Assembly (NCBI GenBank): GCA_020809705.1
Contig: CP085825.1
Coordinates: 5,766,001 to 5,830,000, forward strand
DNA from: Calonectria ilicicola
Taxonomy: Eukaryota; Ascomycota; Sordariomycetes; Hypocreales; Nectriaceae
Reading direction: 5' to 3'
Length of the DNA: 64,000 nt
A program made the position numbers and the translations under genes. Positions 1-13,945 of the stretch are shown in pieces (the stretch's first letter is position 1; each line of letters starts with the position of its first letter). Below the pieces are notes generated by a model. The model saw nothing but the letters and a program-made list of their open reading frames with translations, was not told where the DNA came from and searched no databases.

Positions 1-1752
1 ACATGCCATGCCCACCTTTCTTCGAGTATGTTCGACCTTACCTTGCCTTGCTTTGCCTGTGGATCATCCGCCACAGAGGAGCAGGACAAGGTAAGGTAAG
101 GTAAGGCATCAAGGAAAAAGCAGATGCCCGCAGTTCCCTGTCACGTCAACTGCCGCCTGCTGAAGCCCACATTTGGTCTTGTGGCGTGACAGCAGACAAC
201 TAGGAAGACATGGCTGCTGCCCGTCAAAACTCTCTCTCTCTCTCGCATGTCCATGTGGGCTGTCACCTGCGGCTTGAGCAGTCAGAAGCTTGGCCTGCCC
301 AGTTGTTTTTCTTTGTCGTTCGCCTTGTTTCTCTCCCAGCCAACTCCTTTCAGGTCCCGTCCCCCCTCTTTCCTATCCACTTCCAACAGCCCCCTCCCCT
401 GCCTCTTCGGGAGAGACAGAGGAGGGATAAAAAAAAAAAAAAAAAAAAACTTTGACAGTATAAGCCAAAATATGAAAAAGCTTGTGTGGGTGGTGTGTAT
501 ATGTATGTGTATGGATCTGTGTGTACGTACGTGCGTGTGAGCAATCAATAAAGACAACAACACTAAACAACAAGGGTTCGTTTGTGTTGTGCCTCACATA
601 TTGGCCTCAACCTTGAACAGCCATTTTCGGCTTCGTACAGATGCCAACAACCCTGCCCATCACATTCGTAAAAGAAGGAAACTCAAGGATATCCCGCATT
701 GCCTTGTCCCACTTGCGTCTTTAGTCCCGGTGAATCTCCGTATTTTCTGTCACAAGAGACAGACAAACAGACAGACACAATGGTCGTGGCCACAGGACAG
801 GTGCATAAGAGTGACGACTGAGGGAAGAAGATACCCTCCCACCCCTCTACCCAACACCCTCCCACCCAACCAACACCGACTTGCTCAAGGTTGAGGCTAC
901 GAACGTGCACCCGCACACACACACCCTCTGATCTCCAGTCCTGTTGCCCATTGCTATTTCTCCCGCCCACACGCTCCTCTGGCTCGCTATCGCTCACACA
1001 CCCCCAACAGACCACCTGGTGGCCATGGCCTTCATTGGCAAACCAGGCCAAAGCGCGCGCACCTCTCGTCTTCCCGGCCGCCCTAGAGCTGAACTAACCA
1101 GTGCCGCTACCGATGTCCGGTCGATTTTCCCCCGCTGCTGGGCCGGGTCCCCTCCACTCAGACGGGCGGATGCTCCCCCTTCCCCAAATTTTATACTGGG
1201 ACCCGCATCGTCGTGAGGCAATGTCGTGTAAGACTACCACAGGGGTTGGTGGTGGATCACGCCCGCGAGAGAGAAAGCTGCCTCGTTCACTTGGTCATCA
1301 AGCATGGAGAGTGGAGTAGCGAGAGCGCTTGCTTTGTTGGTTCATTCATGGCCCCCTTCGGAGCTTTCATTGACTTTTTGGCGTCTTGAGCCTTGCTTCT
1401 CACAGCTGCCATCGGTATCTAGTCGACGGTGTCTAGTCTTGTCTTAAAAATCTCCCGGCCTGTCCCTTAGCTCGTTTCCCAACCGTCTGTGCCTTGTGTG
1501 TCAAAAATCATTCGTTGCCATTTCGCACGCTTCCGCCTTTGCGACGCCATCTGCCCAACCCAAAATAAAAGTCCCGACTTGTACACATCCATAGTTAAAA
1601 CATGAATAAAAGAATAAGAAGAAGTGAAAAAAAAGGATATCCCGAGTGCCTTCCCACCTTGGCGCAGATGGCAATGTCAGCCAGTCGCGGCCTACCCATC
1701 CCCCCTAAAACGCCGCTATTCCCAAATCAAACAGGGTGCTCAAAAATAGACA
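1..1752. other. Gene-free stretch downstream of the homeobox gene
   Basis: No protein-like reading frame is recognisable on either strand. The stretch holds the short inverted repeat at 36-101, a 21-base poly-A tract at 429-449, and pyrimidine-rich and CA-rich patches around 820-1010. The last few hundred bases before 1752 probably include the 3' UTR of the minus-strand homeobox gene. Confidence 0.6.
36..101. repeat. Short imperfect inverted repeat of CCTTA/AAGGT units
   Basis: The 15 bases at 36-50 are the reverse complement of 87-101 with one mismatch, around a 36-base spacer. The right arm is itself a tandem of AAGGT units that continues a few bases further. The arms could form a hairpin in DNA or RNA. 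No transposase or target-site duplication is visible, so this is recorded only as local structure. Confidence 0.6.
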
Positions 1753-3186
1753 CTAAACGCTGCCCCTGCTCATGTTGGCACCACGGTGCTGCTTGAGCGC
1801 TTCGAGGTCTTCGTCGTAAGTGGCGCCCTCGCCGTCGCTCAGGGGCCCAGCGGCGGGTTCCCGCTTGCCGTGATCAAAGTCTCCGCGTTCAGTGGTGGCG
1901 AGCACCTTCAAGTCACCACCGTGGGCACTAGTCATGGCGTTAGACTCGGCGCGGGCGTTGTTGATCATTGTCGGTAGCTGACGTCGTCGAGCGTTGATGA
2001 ACCAGTTGGAGATTTGGTCTAAAGGGTTTGATCGTTAGTTCAAGTCCTACGAGACCACGTGGGGGTTGTCAGAAATGGGTAAAACATACTCAACTGAAGT
2101 CCAGTCTGTCTCATCAGCTCCTGCTTCTCGTCCTCGCTTGGGTACGGGTGTTGCAGGTGAGCAACAAACCACGCTCTTAGCTTGTCGGTTGTCTCCTTGG
2201 GCAAGTTTCCTCGTCGCTTTCGCTGCTTGTTGTCACCGCTCATGCTGCTGTGTCCCATCTCTCCAAATCGGCCATAATCCTGGTATGGCGTGTTGTATCC
2301 GCTGGCAGTAAATGGTGTTCGGTCAAATGCGTGCACAGATCCGGCAGATAGTGATTGGTAACGTGTGGGGTGGTGGTAAGGATACCCATAGTTAGGTTCG
2401 CGGTATGAGGGAGGGGCTGACTCTTGGACGGGAGCGGCAGAGTGTGAAGACATGGGAGGTTGCGAGCTTCGGTAGCTTTCTGTGGGAGCTGGCAGCCTGC
2501 TCACTGGTGCTGGTTCTCGATCCATTGATCGTGGAGGAGGGAGGCTGGGGAGTGAAGGTCGAGCTTCTCGGTCCTTGATTTCGAGAGGAGCTTGCTGGGC
2601 ACCGTTTGCTACGAATGGGCTGGGCCTTGAAGGAGCAGCCCAGCTGTCCTGTGATGACTGCATGGGAAGACCGGGTGAAATCTGTCTTGATGGTGCTCTC
2701 TCGGGGCTGTAGTAGAGACGGGGAATTTGTCGTGCCCTCTCGCTATCCTGCTCGTCTTCAACAGACAGTCTCCTCCTCTTGCTTTCGTTGGGTGAGTGAA
2801 CATATTTGGGGGATGTTGAGCTCATAGGCTGAGCTGGTGAAGGTGTGACTGAGGAAGGCTTTGAAGCAGCATCTTGAAGCTGAGGCTGAAGTTGAAGTTC
2901 GGGGAAAGCCTGTACTGAATGTTAGTCTTGAAATTCTAATGCTAAAAAAAAAAAAAAAGAGCAATTCGCATACCTGGCGGATGGAAGGCAATGCTACTCT
3001 GTCGCTCTCAGTTCGTGGTCGCAGAGAGTAGTCGGGACACCGAGTCACCTCCCATGGGCGAGGAGCGCCAAAGGTAGGGTGAGGTGCTGGGCTGGCTGTA
3101 GCAAGCATGGACATTGTGGCTGGTCGTGAAATTGTGCCTTGGGATTTTGAGTATGACTGTCGATGCAGTGAGGGGCTATCTTCCAT
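1753..3186 (-). CDS. TALE-class homeobox (KN domain) transcription factor
   Basis: Predicted nuclear DNA-binding regulator of 432 residues from three exons: 3186-2974, 2909-2090 and 2018-1753. Intron 1 (64 nt) has a CTAAC branch site; intron 2 cuts the homeodomain just before helix 3. The homeodomain lies at about residues 298-360 at the C-terminal end. It has the TALE loop insertion (HPYPS) and a canonical recognition helix, NQISNWFINARRRQLP, with the DNA-contacting W, F, N and R residues present. A basic SKRRRLS near residue 114 may be a nuclear signal. The rest is low-complexity Pro/Ser/Gln-rich sequence, as is usual for fungal regulators. The closest known relatives are of the yeast Cup9/Tos8 type; I do not assign a species-specific name. 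The start is the first ATG of the open frame. About 13 kb of DNA without a recognised gene lies upstream, which may be an extended promoter or leader. Confidence 0.9.
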
Positions 3187-6100
3187 AACAAGATAGCCAG
3201 TCAGGGAAGAAGAAACCGCTCCGCGGTCAACTCCTTTTGTGCGTGTCAGACTTGGTGCTCTTTTTTATCCAAGGTGGCTGAGAACACCGGCCGTACCTTG
3301 TATTAATCCAAGGCCAAGGGACGGATACACTGAGAAATGAAGTCGATGTAGTGCGCGCGTAAAGAGTCCAGCACAAGGCGCAATTGTGTTGTGCGAATGT
3401 TGGATGAAGATGCAAGGGTAGTAGCAAAAGCCAATGTTGGATGACGAGAATTAAGAATGGTGGAGGGGAGGTGAGTTGAGTATATATAAAGTAATAGAGG
3501 GGAGTGGACGGGTCGGGAGGATCATCCGGATGAGGGAGGACCAAAGCTTTTGTATATCATGGGCGGTGCTGGGGGCGGGTGGATGTGCTCGACGATTCAC
3601 GCACCAACTTAGTAGTGCGGTGCTAAGGCAAAGGGCAATGCAGATGAGGTAGCCCAGATAGGAAATGCCACAGTGGGAGGGTCATAAAACAGGCTGGCAG
3701 AGAATTTCCCAGTGGTCAAGGCTCAACTGGAGAAGCGGCTTTAGTGAAACCGACTCATTCAAGCCACAACGAATCCGTGGGAACAAAGCGTGGGAACTGG
3801 GTGGGAGGGTTCTTACATAAAGGAGGACATTGGCAGAGACATCTTTACCTCGCGATGTGGAGGCGGAGACGATTGACGGCACAATACTTGATTCAGTCTG
3901 GCATAGTATGCGAAGCATGGACAGGGAACACGGGGCGATCATGAGGCAGGGCAGGGGGATGAGGCCGGGACAGTTGAGAAACAAAATGGATGGACGTGTG
4001 TGTACAAAGTACGTACTTGGGCGGCGTCGTGCACGACCAGAAACGTCAACAGGGCTATGGCCGATTTGACAGGCTCTTTTTGTTGCTGGGATGTGCCCGT
4101 CTCTCTCTGCCTTCAGGGGTGGCGACATAGTGCCGACATGGGCAGGGGTCTGACGAACGGGCAAGGGAACCCACTCCGGGAGCTGTGTGCTCGATTGAGT
4201 AAGCTAGCCCAGATGAGTTGAGGGTTGCTAACCTCCGACTCGCCCACCCGGGGGGGTACACGCGTTGATGGGTTGGGCGGCGTGCTGTTAGCCAGCGGCC
4301 ATGAGGGCCTCACGCCTCACGCCCCCTCACCCCCCAGGCCGTCTGTTCTTAGGCCCCAGCCAAGACGGTTGCGAACGTGTGTGATGAATGGCATTATCCT
4401 ACGCGAGGACCAGGCCTTACCTTGAGGTAGTATCGCATATGCACATGCACTTGCACACGCATATAGGTAACACTCAAAGATGGTTGGTCTCAAGGGAGCA
4501 TGCATTGCTGTGCGCTGCAGGACGCCCAGATGCTTTCCCACGGCAGCATCAGTAGCGGGGCAGCAATCCACCACCACCTTGCCAGCACGCCAGATCTGCC
4601 CGTCGCCATCTTGTGCTTTCATCGGCCGAAAGACGGCATAATGGCAGCCAGCGTGTTAGTTCTTTGCTCCTCTGGTGCAAGGCGCGTTGGGAGGCAGGCA
4701 ACCAGCATCGCGACTAGCCGGCCGGTAGGATTGTGATAGGATCACGAGGTTTCCCATGCAACGCTCTGACCCAACCCGATGGGTTTCGGGCCCGACTCAG
4801 CATTAGAGTTTAAGCACCTGGCGTCGGGAAAGGTCTCTCGCTCTTGTTGAAGAACCGTGAAAAACGCTGCAGTGGAGCCTCAAGTTGACGGGCTGTCATG
4901 TCCACGGTCATTGCGGCTAGGACAAACGCTAGGGCGGCTACGGTTCCCGTCAGCACGATGGCATCTGCACCTTGGCGCCCTTTGATCTAAGAAACACGCT
5001 CAGTTTCGCCGCCGCCATTGCGCTGCCTAGGGTCTAAGTGATTAATTACGGAACGGTCGATCCCTTGAAGAGTGTCCATGAGCGATCCATGGCGGAGCCG
5101 CCGGTCTATGTGGCTGGATCGATGTGTGTGTGTGTGTGAGGTGAGTCTGTAAAAGTTGGATGCACGTGTGGGATTAAGATGACAAGGAATTTTTTTCCAT
5201 TTTTGGGTCACGAACTTTCTTAGCGCTCTCACGAAGTGTTTGAGAAACCATATCTCTGTGATGCAGTTGGAAGCAGCTTGTGCCGCGGTATTCTTCACAC
5301 GTACCCAACACCACAAGAGCAAAGGCACACTTCCTTCCTCAAGCAGCACCTCTTCAGAGAGGGGAAGAGGGGGCGAGTCAGCTCCAAAATCTGCTGGTGG
5401 GCGCCCTCGGATCTGATAGACTCGTTGACAAACAGCCTGCGGCTTCGGCGAATAGCGCCGCGCCTGGGCAAGCGTGGCGCTGCGAATGGCAGTCCAGGCC
5501 CCGTTTGCTCAGATCTCTCTCTTTTAGGTTTCATTCCTAGCAACCTGCTGAGGTAATGCGCTTCGATAAACAAATCCAGGGGACGGTAAAGGTAATTTGG
5601 TGGTGCTGCGAAGCCATGGAACGGAAGCTAGGTAGTCAAGACACCAGCCAGGAGGCTATTGACAGTCCGGGGACACCGGGCGACTGACCAACGTCCAAGG
5701 CCGGTCCGTGGTGTCTCCGGGACAGCGGAGTACTTGTGTGGCACGTTAGTCAGCAGACCCCCGAGGTTGCGATTGGCTCGTCAGATTGTTCGTTCGGATC
5801 ATCGCGAAGATCCCAGATGGGGGCCGCCCCGAGGCGAGGCAGACCAGCCCGTATGTATGGAGTACAGGAAATGGCTATTGCACGACCTCACCCATTGGCT
5901 CCTCCAGCCATGGCACGGTCACCGACACAATGGGATGGCCGTCGCCTGCAGACGGTCACGGCAGGCGATCCGCGGCCCAAGCCTTCACTTCGCGGGTCTT
6001 GGGGACCTGGTGTCTAGGGCAAGCGGTGATTGCAACTGCAGCAAGCGCGGCAGCCCGCACTTTGGTCTGTCAGCGGAAATAATTGCAGGAGGGTTCCAAA

Positions 6101-9100
6101 CGGTCAAGCCTTACTGTAGCGAGGTAGCCTCATCACGGAACCTTGGGTTGGCGTGACTAGCCTTGGCTCCCGAGTGTTTCAAGATGTTTAAGGCTTGCTC
6201 GCCGGCACATGCTATTTCCCCTGGGCCTGCAGTGGGCTTGACTAAGCCTGTAGTGCCACGGGGAGAAGGCGGGAGGGAACTAATTAATGGCTTGATCCGG
6301 GAGCAGGAAGATTAGCAATGGCGTTTGCAACCGGACATGCCTTGGAAGCCTTGTTTCCCGGGTCCACCGCAGGGCCCACATGCGACGGGTCCAGACGCAG
6401 AGTCGCAGCATCGCTGGCTAGGTTAATTATTCCTCAAGACCAAGACGTTGAGGTGGGTCGGAGAAACCAATGCGCCGCTCCCGTTAGAAACCAGGAACCT
6501 AGCGCTCTCCTAGGGCCCCAGGCGCGAGTCAGCAAAGCCAACTTTGCAGCAGAGCCCTTTTGCCTGTAATTATCACCGTCATCATCACCATCAGCGTCAC
6601 AGCCGCCGCTGTCGCCCTACCTCGTCGCCGGAACCTATTCTCACTTCCTGCCGTTCTCTGGCGTCGTGGGGCGCCCGACAAAAGTTCTCAGCCTCCCCCA
6701 TTGCCCACCAAGCTAACAACCGATCTTGTGCAAAGCGGGAGATGCCATAGATCTGACAGTGACAGTGACAGCACCATGCTCTCCCTGTCCTTAGTCCGCT
6801 CAGATCCGTCTTGATTCGCTGGTTGCCGGAAGACCTCAACTGGAACCGTTTGTGTTTGGTTTGGTTGGCTCCCCCCCCCCTCCCCCGGGCCAGATCACAA
6901 ATCCAGCCCCGTGCAGACTTTGCCGGCAGGTCCAGGGCAACGTCCCACCACGGTCAAGACTAGCGAAACCCTTGTTGGCCTGTTACTGCTACCTCATCAC
7001 CCCCCTGGGGCGTGGGACATCGCTCTCTTGTCGTATAATTCGCTTGTGCTGTTATAGTCATTGCTTCCCAGGGACCCAGACCAACAGAGGCCACTATGTG
7101 CCATTGCTCTCTCCCGGAGCGAGCCCTCCTTCTTCCCGGTTGACAGATGCTTGGCAGGTTCCTTCAGAATTGGAGCTCGCCTTACCAACTCGAGTATCCC
7201 GGCAGATCGTAAATCATTTATTTCGGACATTACTCAGGTCTAGACGCAAATTCAGCAACAGCAGTTGACATGGGCACAGCCAACCGTGGAGTTACTTGTG
7301 TCTCAGACCCCCATCAGTCATCTTGAATTGCTGGAATTGACTCCCGAGGGCGACTAGGGCTGACGCTCAGCCATCAAGTTGCATACTTTGTGCGTCCTTA
7401 CACCCTTTAACCAAGATCATCTGGTGGTGCTCGCATGCAGAGCACATACTAACCGGTCCTAGCCTATGGGGGTTGTACAGCACGCGGCATTAGGTCTAGT
7501 TACGTATCTTAACCCAAACCCAGTGGCAATCAGAGTAGCGAGTGGTTACAATGTGGTCTATGACTTGCAGTATCTCGCAACAGGCTACTTGCTTGTTTAT
7601 CCGTCTTCCCAAGGAGCCACTCAACGTTGCTCGTGAACAAAGTGGCCCAAAGCCAAACCTACTCAAACCCACTTTAGGTGGGAGGGGCCGGTTGATCATC
7701 TCTCGGTCAGCATTGACTTCCAGCGGGTCGAGCACGCTCTTAGACTTTTGCTCGGACACATGTCAGAGACGGGATCCGTCCTCTCAGTGTCCTGTCCGCT
7801 GTTGTTGAGACGAACCGCAGTTTAGAAACCCAAGCGCATCATCCGGAGTGCAAGCGAGGCGGCCCGCGTAGTCTACTGGGAATCTCTAACACCGGGACGT
7901 GACTGTTCGTAAGGCAAGGGAATATAGCCGTTTCATGGGAACCCCGGGTGACATGTTGTCACTGGCTCCAAGAAGCGCATTGTGGTCGGATCCCTGTTTC
8001 CCGATGGTGTGCACAGTATGGTACCGGAGCAGTAGTTTGGGTGGAAGCACAAATCATATTGGATTCGTACATGCGATGCTGTGCCCACCCAGGCACCATC
8101 CATGCATCACGCGGAGTGTGGTGCCCATCTGCACAAGCGATGCATTGGGTTACAGGCATTTTACACATGCTGTCCACGCGAGCTATTGCCTGGGCCACAG
8201 GCCATCTCGTCCTGTCGCACTTCGCGTATGGTTCACTTGGTCGATCTGCCACCCGGGGTAATACGAGCTCAAAGCCCTCGCGGCCTGTGACAGAGCGTCC
8301 CTCCGTGACCGTTACATGTCGACGCTGAGATGCATATTCCTGGCAAATATGGCGTCGGACCAGCTAGGAGAGAGAAGGGATCAGGGATGCCTTTCGCAAG
8401 CTCGGCCATACTAGGCATAGAGGATTGGCCATCACTTTGTAGCCGACGCAGGGCCCTAGCCGTCCAGGGCAAAGTAGATGGGATATTGTGGAGAGACGTT
8501 TCTATGCTGGGCCTCCCTTGTCAACGGTCGAGTTCCCTGGAACTGGCCCCGGTGGCCAAGAGCTCAAGGCCCATCTGACGCCGAGCAGATCTGGCTTTTG
8601 ACACATTTTGCGGGACACCCCCGTCTTATCTGTGTGTTACCATCCACTACGGTTCAGCCGACGATCGATCAATCAACACACTCACACACACATGGCATAA
8701 CAGAAAGGCCGACGCCAAAGACGGGTCAGCGACTCGGGAGACTCAGACCGCTTTGTGAGAATGCACAAAATGACTGGTAGATGGTAATCTCCAGTTGCGA
8801 TGCGACTCTCATTCAAATGGTGGGCCAGTCACAACCCAGTCTCCCTTCATAGAGGCAGATAGCGGGGGGTGGGTTTGATATGTGCGCCACGGCCCAAAAC
8901 GCAGCGAGTTTCGACAGCAAAAAAGCAATCATAAGTATCAACAATTTTTTTTTGAGGTGCATGCCAACGTTCGCCCCCCTCTCCCCAGCCGCCACAATGC
9001 AAGATGAAGAGTTGACAAAGCCCAGCCGATTGGGGTTGCATGCAAGTCCTGTCGTCACTAACCATGGGTCTTGTCCCGGCAGGCTATCACCGACCTCTCC

Positions 9101-11811
9101 CTCCTAGCCTGCATGTGCCAGGCAAGTCTACGGCACTGCGCTAGGTTGAGGGAAGCAGTACCAAAAAATTGCTTGCACATGTTGTCTCAGCATCTACCCA
9201 CGCATGCGGCCTGTAGCCCTTCCATCCGCATGAAGAGTTGCTCAGTGGAGGAGTAGTATCCCGGTTGGTGGCATTCCAGATGCTCCTAGGAATTCGAGTC
9301 AGTCTCTTTGTTACACGTGAAAACGATTGCAAGCTACATTCATGAGTCGTGTGCATATTTAGCTTCGGGCAGTGATGGAGTTGCCCAGAGCCCAATACTG
9401 CTGTGCCTGCCGCTTGAGCTCGAGATGGCCTCATCGGCACTCATGCAGGCACAATTTAGGAAGCAACCGACATTTTCATTACTATGAGGGTATTATTGCC
9501 TAGGTTGTGTATGGGGCCGGGTTAATCTCAATCAGTGTATGTTGGTTCCTGTAGTTGTACCCGATACACGAGATCACCACAGGAACCCAAAACGAGCCAG
9601 CTGCTTGGAATAATGTTGAAGCAAGGCCCAGTCACCCGAATACGCCGCTGTAAAACTGGAACACAAGAAGAAAAAAAAAAATTACGAGTGTGTGATTGCG
9701 TCGATGGTAGGCGCAGGTATTCTGTTGCAGGCTGCATATTTCGGGAGGGGTTCAGAGGATAAGCAACCCTGGAACAGTGGTAAGCTACCTACCTGTGTTG
9801 TAACTGTCCCGCGAAGCGACAACTTTTGCCGGGTCGGCTGCACCATGTAACTCTCAGATGCAGTTGGGCTTGCGATCAATGCTTTACACAAGAGCAGGCG
9901 AGGATTCGGGATTCACGTAATACTCCGAGAGTGTGTCTTGTCATTTCTGTTACACTAAGAAGAAAAGAAAAAAAGGTTCCGGAGGGTAGCATCTGAGACG
10001 GATCCGGGATCCCGGCGGTGGCAGAGTCGCTCGCGGGGAAGAAGCTAGGAGGGCAACTCGCCTGATGTTGTCGAGAGTAGTGGGTGTTGAACAAGGCATG
10101 CGTTTCTCGCCAAGAGTGCTTCTCCTGTTGATAATAGCACAAAAACCCTTGAGGGTGCCGACTTGGCAAGATCGATTAGGCTCCTCGCTAAGTGCGGACA
10201 AGCTCCGCGCCTCTGCCATGGCTCCGCTCCAGAGTACAAGGTGCAGCATCCAGCATCCAGCATCGAGAACCTTGCAACAAGGACAAAAGGCAAAATACCC
10301 GACCTACCTATCCAAGGAGTCTTGTGCGATGTGATGTGCGCCCCCACCAAATCGCCAGGGTTCAAGGGGAGGAGAAAATCCAGCAGCCACTCTGGCCCCT
10401 ACAATCAAAACCGCACAGTAGTCAGCGACCCCCCCGGACAGACAGGGCAGCACAATTGTCCTCCCATGTAGGGATACCCATGCCCAGAGAAAGACGCTGT
10501 GCGGCAACCCAGATGGATTAACTACCAGTTTTGATTCCCTGCATCCGGAGGGGCATCGGCGTTAGGGGCCTTGGGATAGGCGTTTGGGTTAGCATCGCTA
10601 CTGGCCTAGGTGGGTGGGTAGCGTGGCATCGTCGTCAGAGCAGAGCAGAGCCGGCCCCGCCTACGCGCCTACGTGCGCCTCTGCGTTTGCTTTTTTCTTT
10701 GAGGCCCCCCAGGATTTCAAGTCACCAAATCCCGGGTTCCACAGGAGAGCAAAGTCACGGGCACAAGCGTGCCTTGCCAATCCCGCAAGCCAGTGCTGCT
10801 TCAGGAAACATGGCCGACACGGACATGGTCACTTAGGTTTGGTCGCCTCTGTCTCGGCGGGGGGTGCAAAAGGCGATCGAACGACTTGGATGCAGACATG
10901 GTAAAGGCGCCGCCCGGTAATGCAGCATGAGTTAACTAGCCAGGAACGACGACAAGGCGGGCCGCACTTTGACTGAAGGTTGACTTGCATTCCCGAGACT
11001 ATACCGATTCAGATACGAGGAGGAGCAAAGGAAAGGAGAGTGGGAAAGGGAAAGGAAAAGGAAAAAACTAAACTATTGTGAATGTTCCGTTGAAGGTTTC
11101 AGAATTAGGGGACGTTGACAGGCGCTCCAGAGTTTTTTTTTTTTTTCTTTGCTTGTTTGAGCGGATTCTGCTTCGGTTTTTGGTTTAGTCGCCTTGTCAA
11201 AGTTTCGGTCTAGGGTACGTTGGTTGAGTTGATGGCTGCTGTCAGAATCAATTGTGACGGTGACAATGCAAAGGCCGAGGTAGGGAAGGCCATTGCGGCG
11301 GCAAAATGAGATGTTACGAAAAAAAAAAGTAAAGAAAAAAAAAGAAAGGAAGAAAACCGGTGTGGCGATGATTGTCGGTCAGTAGCAGGTGGATCACGAA
11401 TTGCCATGATTGTGTGGTTGTTGGACTGTCACCGGGTTTCAGCCAACCCAATCACAGAATACAGGCATGAGAAGGATCGCGAGGTGTGTGAGAGAGCCAG
11501 ACCGACCCGGAGGTCAAAAAAAAATTAGCCCACAAAAAAAAAAAAGACACGGACTCCCCTCATGTGAATTGGTTTTTGGTTACAGCACAGCACAACATAG
11601 CACAGAAGAGGTCTGCTTACTCCACACCGGACAACCCAACCTGGCTGTCATATTTGATTTCTCCCATCACGGTCCGTTTTTGTACACACCGCATGCGTGT
11701 CATACCGCAACTCGCCCACGATCCAGATTGGGGCAATCGCGCGAGTGGATGGCAGAAGCCGAAACACAAGGCCAGGAATTCCCAGCGACGGCATTTGTGA
11801 AAGGCGACCGA

Positions 11812-11853
11812 GGAGGAGGAGGAGGAGAAGGAGAAGAAGGAGGGGAGGGGTGG
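11812..11853. repeat. GGA/GAA purine-rich triplet repeat
   Basis: A run of GGA triplets interrupted by GAA forms a purine tract on the plus strand. Short frames covering it read as poly-Arg, poly-Gly/Glu or poly-Leu depending on frame, which explains several spurious ORFs in this stretch. Confidence 0.6.
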
Positions 11854-12768
11854 TCGTGGGCTTATTCTCCCCCTTTCCTACACATAACCAGCGAGCGAAT
11901 AAGTCATGTCCAAGGCATAATTTGAAATAATGTTCATATTTGCACGAGGGAGAGAATGCAACTTCTTGCATCTCGCCCATCTCGCGGGCCCGGGGGTGTG
12001 CAAAAAGAATGAGGCAAACGGAAGGGACTTTTTTTTCCTAAAAAGAGGGAACCGAGGGATCGTCCCATCTCAAAGTCACATTGATCGTCTCTACATACAT
12101 GTGTCGCTTTCAACCCAATTACTTGTTTGCTCGTGACTGGCCTCTTTGTTCAAGAGGGGTTGGTGGTGGTGGTGGTGGTGATGGTTGTTGGATTGGTGGA
12201 CACACACGGGATGATGTACATAAACCCGCGCGCATAATAAGCACACCCACATGGGCGTACACCTCCCCCTCTCACCTGCCTGCCCCCCCTCCCTCCCTCA
12301 ACGTTTCTTTTTCTTCCCACTGCATACTTTTTTTTTTTGTTTTTATGTATGTACGTTACGCCCTGTCCTGTCAAGTTTGACAAGTTTGACAGCTGGGAAA
12401 AAGGGGTGGGTTAGGTTGCAGCGGCAGCAACCCTAGGCTCAGACCGATACTATGACCAGGTATCCCTTGTGTTTCGGAGGCTTGGGGGCTTTTTTTTTTC
12501 CTCTTCTTTTCTTTAGAAAGTTCGGACCCAGAAAATTCCTCACGCCCCCCTGCCTTCCTTCGAAAGTCCCCTGTGCGTGGTTTTTTTCTTCTTATTTTTC
12601 CTTTCTTTTCTTCGTAGTCTTCCATTTCCTTTCTTTTTTTCTCATTGCCTCCTCCCCCCCTGTTTGCTCCTGAGCTTTGACTATGGGTGCTGTTTTGGGT
12701 GTCACTCCGGGGTACCCACCATCCCCAGGGAACATGGGCTTCGGAAAGGAAAAAAAAAAGCAGCGACC

Positions 12769-12803
12769 GGGGAGGAGAGAGGGGAGGGGAAGAAGGGGGG
12801 GGG
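12769..12803 (+). repeat. G-quadruplex-capable G-run cluster
   Basis: Four runs of at least four G (12769-12772, 12781-12784, 12786-12789, 12795-12803) are separated by spacers of 8, 1 and 5 bases on the plus strand. The pattern fits a loose intramolecular G-quadruplex. It lies in the gene-free stretch; no function is inferred. Confidence 0.5.
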
Positions 12804-13854
12804 ACCCATGGAACTAAAGAACAACCCCAGTGCATGATAGCTGACAGTTCAAAAATGGCACATTGCGCTGAAGAATCACCAAAAAGAAAGGAAAAATAAG
12901 GGCTGCGCTGGACACTGCCGGCAGTCGTAGTGTCTCCGCAGCCAGTTGTCACAGGATCCACCAGGGGTCTACCTTCTATTCTTCCTTCCTCAGCTTGCTT
13001 TTTTGTCATTTTTTTCTTCTTCTTCTCCCCTCAAAATGAAATGCAGATTTGCGGCGGTCAATGTGCAACCAGGCCACTTGGTTGGATAGTTTTTGCTACG
13101 AAGTGGGTGGAGGGTTGAAAAAAAAATGAAGTTCGCCGTCGGTATCGCTCAAAACGTCTAGGAAATCCTTTCGGTCGTATTTTCCTCATTCAACTTACGA
13201 CGTAACGGCCGCAACTGCAGCAAACCCTGACTCTGCTTTCTTTTTTCTTGTTCTGACTGTTGCACAAAAAAATGCAAGAATAAAAAAAAAAGTAAGAAAA
13301 CGGAATAAGTAAGAGATGGAAAATGAAAAGGGACGCGCTGCCCACTAACACGACGGTAACGCTCTATACACCGAGAAAACCCTGCCAATAGAATGATGGG
13401 CCAAACGGCTGCTGATGCGGGAACGGGAAAAGCGGACGAGCTTGCGTAGGGGAGGGCCTGGTCTGGTCTCGGCTATGCGATCGGGAACAAGAACCCAGAT
13501 CAGTCGGGTACCTTGAACGCACCAATCAAGCAGGTCGCCAGAAGGAAGAAAGTCATCCTGAAACTCTCCCGTTGGTTCAGTGAATAAGTGCGAGTGTTTT
13601 GTCGACCGATGTTGCCCTGGGCCCCCGGCAGGCATTTCAGTCCAGCTTGCTCCTCTCTCTTGACCGACAGAGCTGCTGCATGCATGTGCTCTTCACACAT
13701 TAGTGCGCCTATGTGTACGCCCTGAAAAATTGCTTGGTGGACAATGATTTGCTGATGTTTTGCTGTTCTTGGCGTTGGTGTTGGTGTTGTCGTTGTTTAG
13801 ATGGGGAGATGGGGTAAGGAAAATGTGATAGCACCACCATGCACGCATACGCAG

Positions 13855-13945
13855 ACGCACATACACACGCACATACATACAATACACATACACACATACA
13901 TGTACATGGATACATGGCATGCTCATCCATCCATCCATATGCACA
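13855..13945. repeat. Degenerate CA/TA alternating microsatellite
   Basis: This is an irregular alternating purine-pyrimidine tract built from CACA, CATA and ACAT units, ending in three CATC units. Such tracts can adopt left-handed DNA and are prone to slippage. ORFs through it on the minus strand read as runs of Cys/Val/Tyr and are judged spurious. Confidence 0.65.

Noticed and set aside
3682..4164. 160-codon minus-strand ORF upstream of the homeobox gene
   Set aside because: No family resemblance and overlapping plus-strand frames of similar size; could be leader DNA.
5659..6156. 165-codon plus-strand ORF
   Set aside because: No recognisable family, Arg/His-rich mixed composition, and overlapped by comparable frames.
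11410..11925. 171-codon plus-strand ORF
   Set aside because: Contains the GGA repeat read as Gly/Glu and poly-A read as Lys; no protein-like core.
12371..13009. 212-codon minus-strand ORF
   Set aside because: Mostly Lys/Glu/Arg and Phe/Leu runs coded by purine/pyrimidine tracts; low-complexity DNA explains it.
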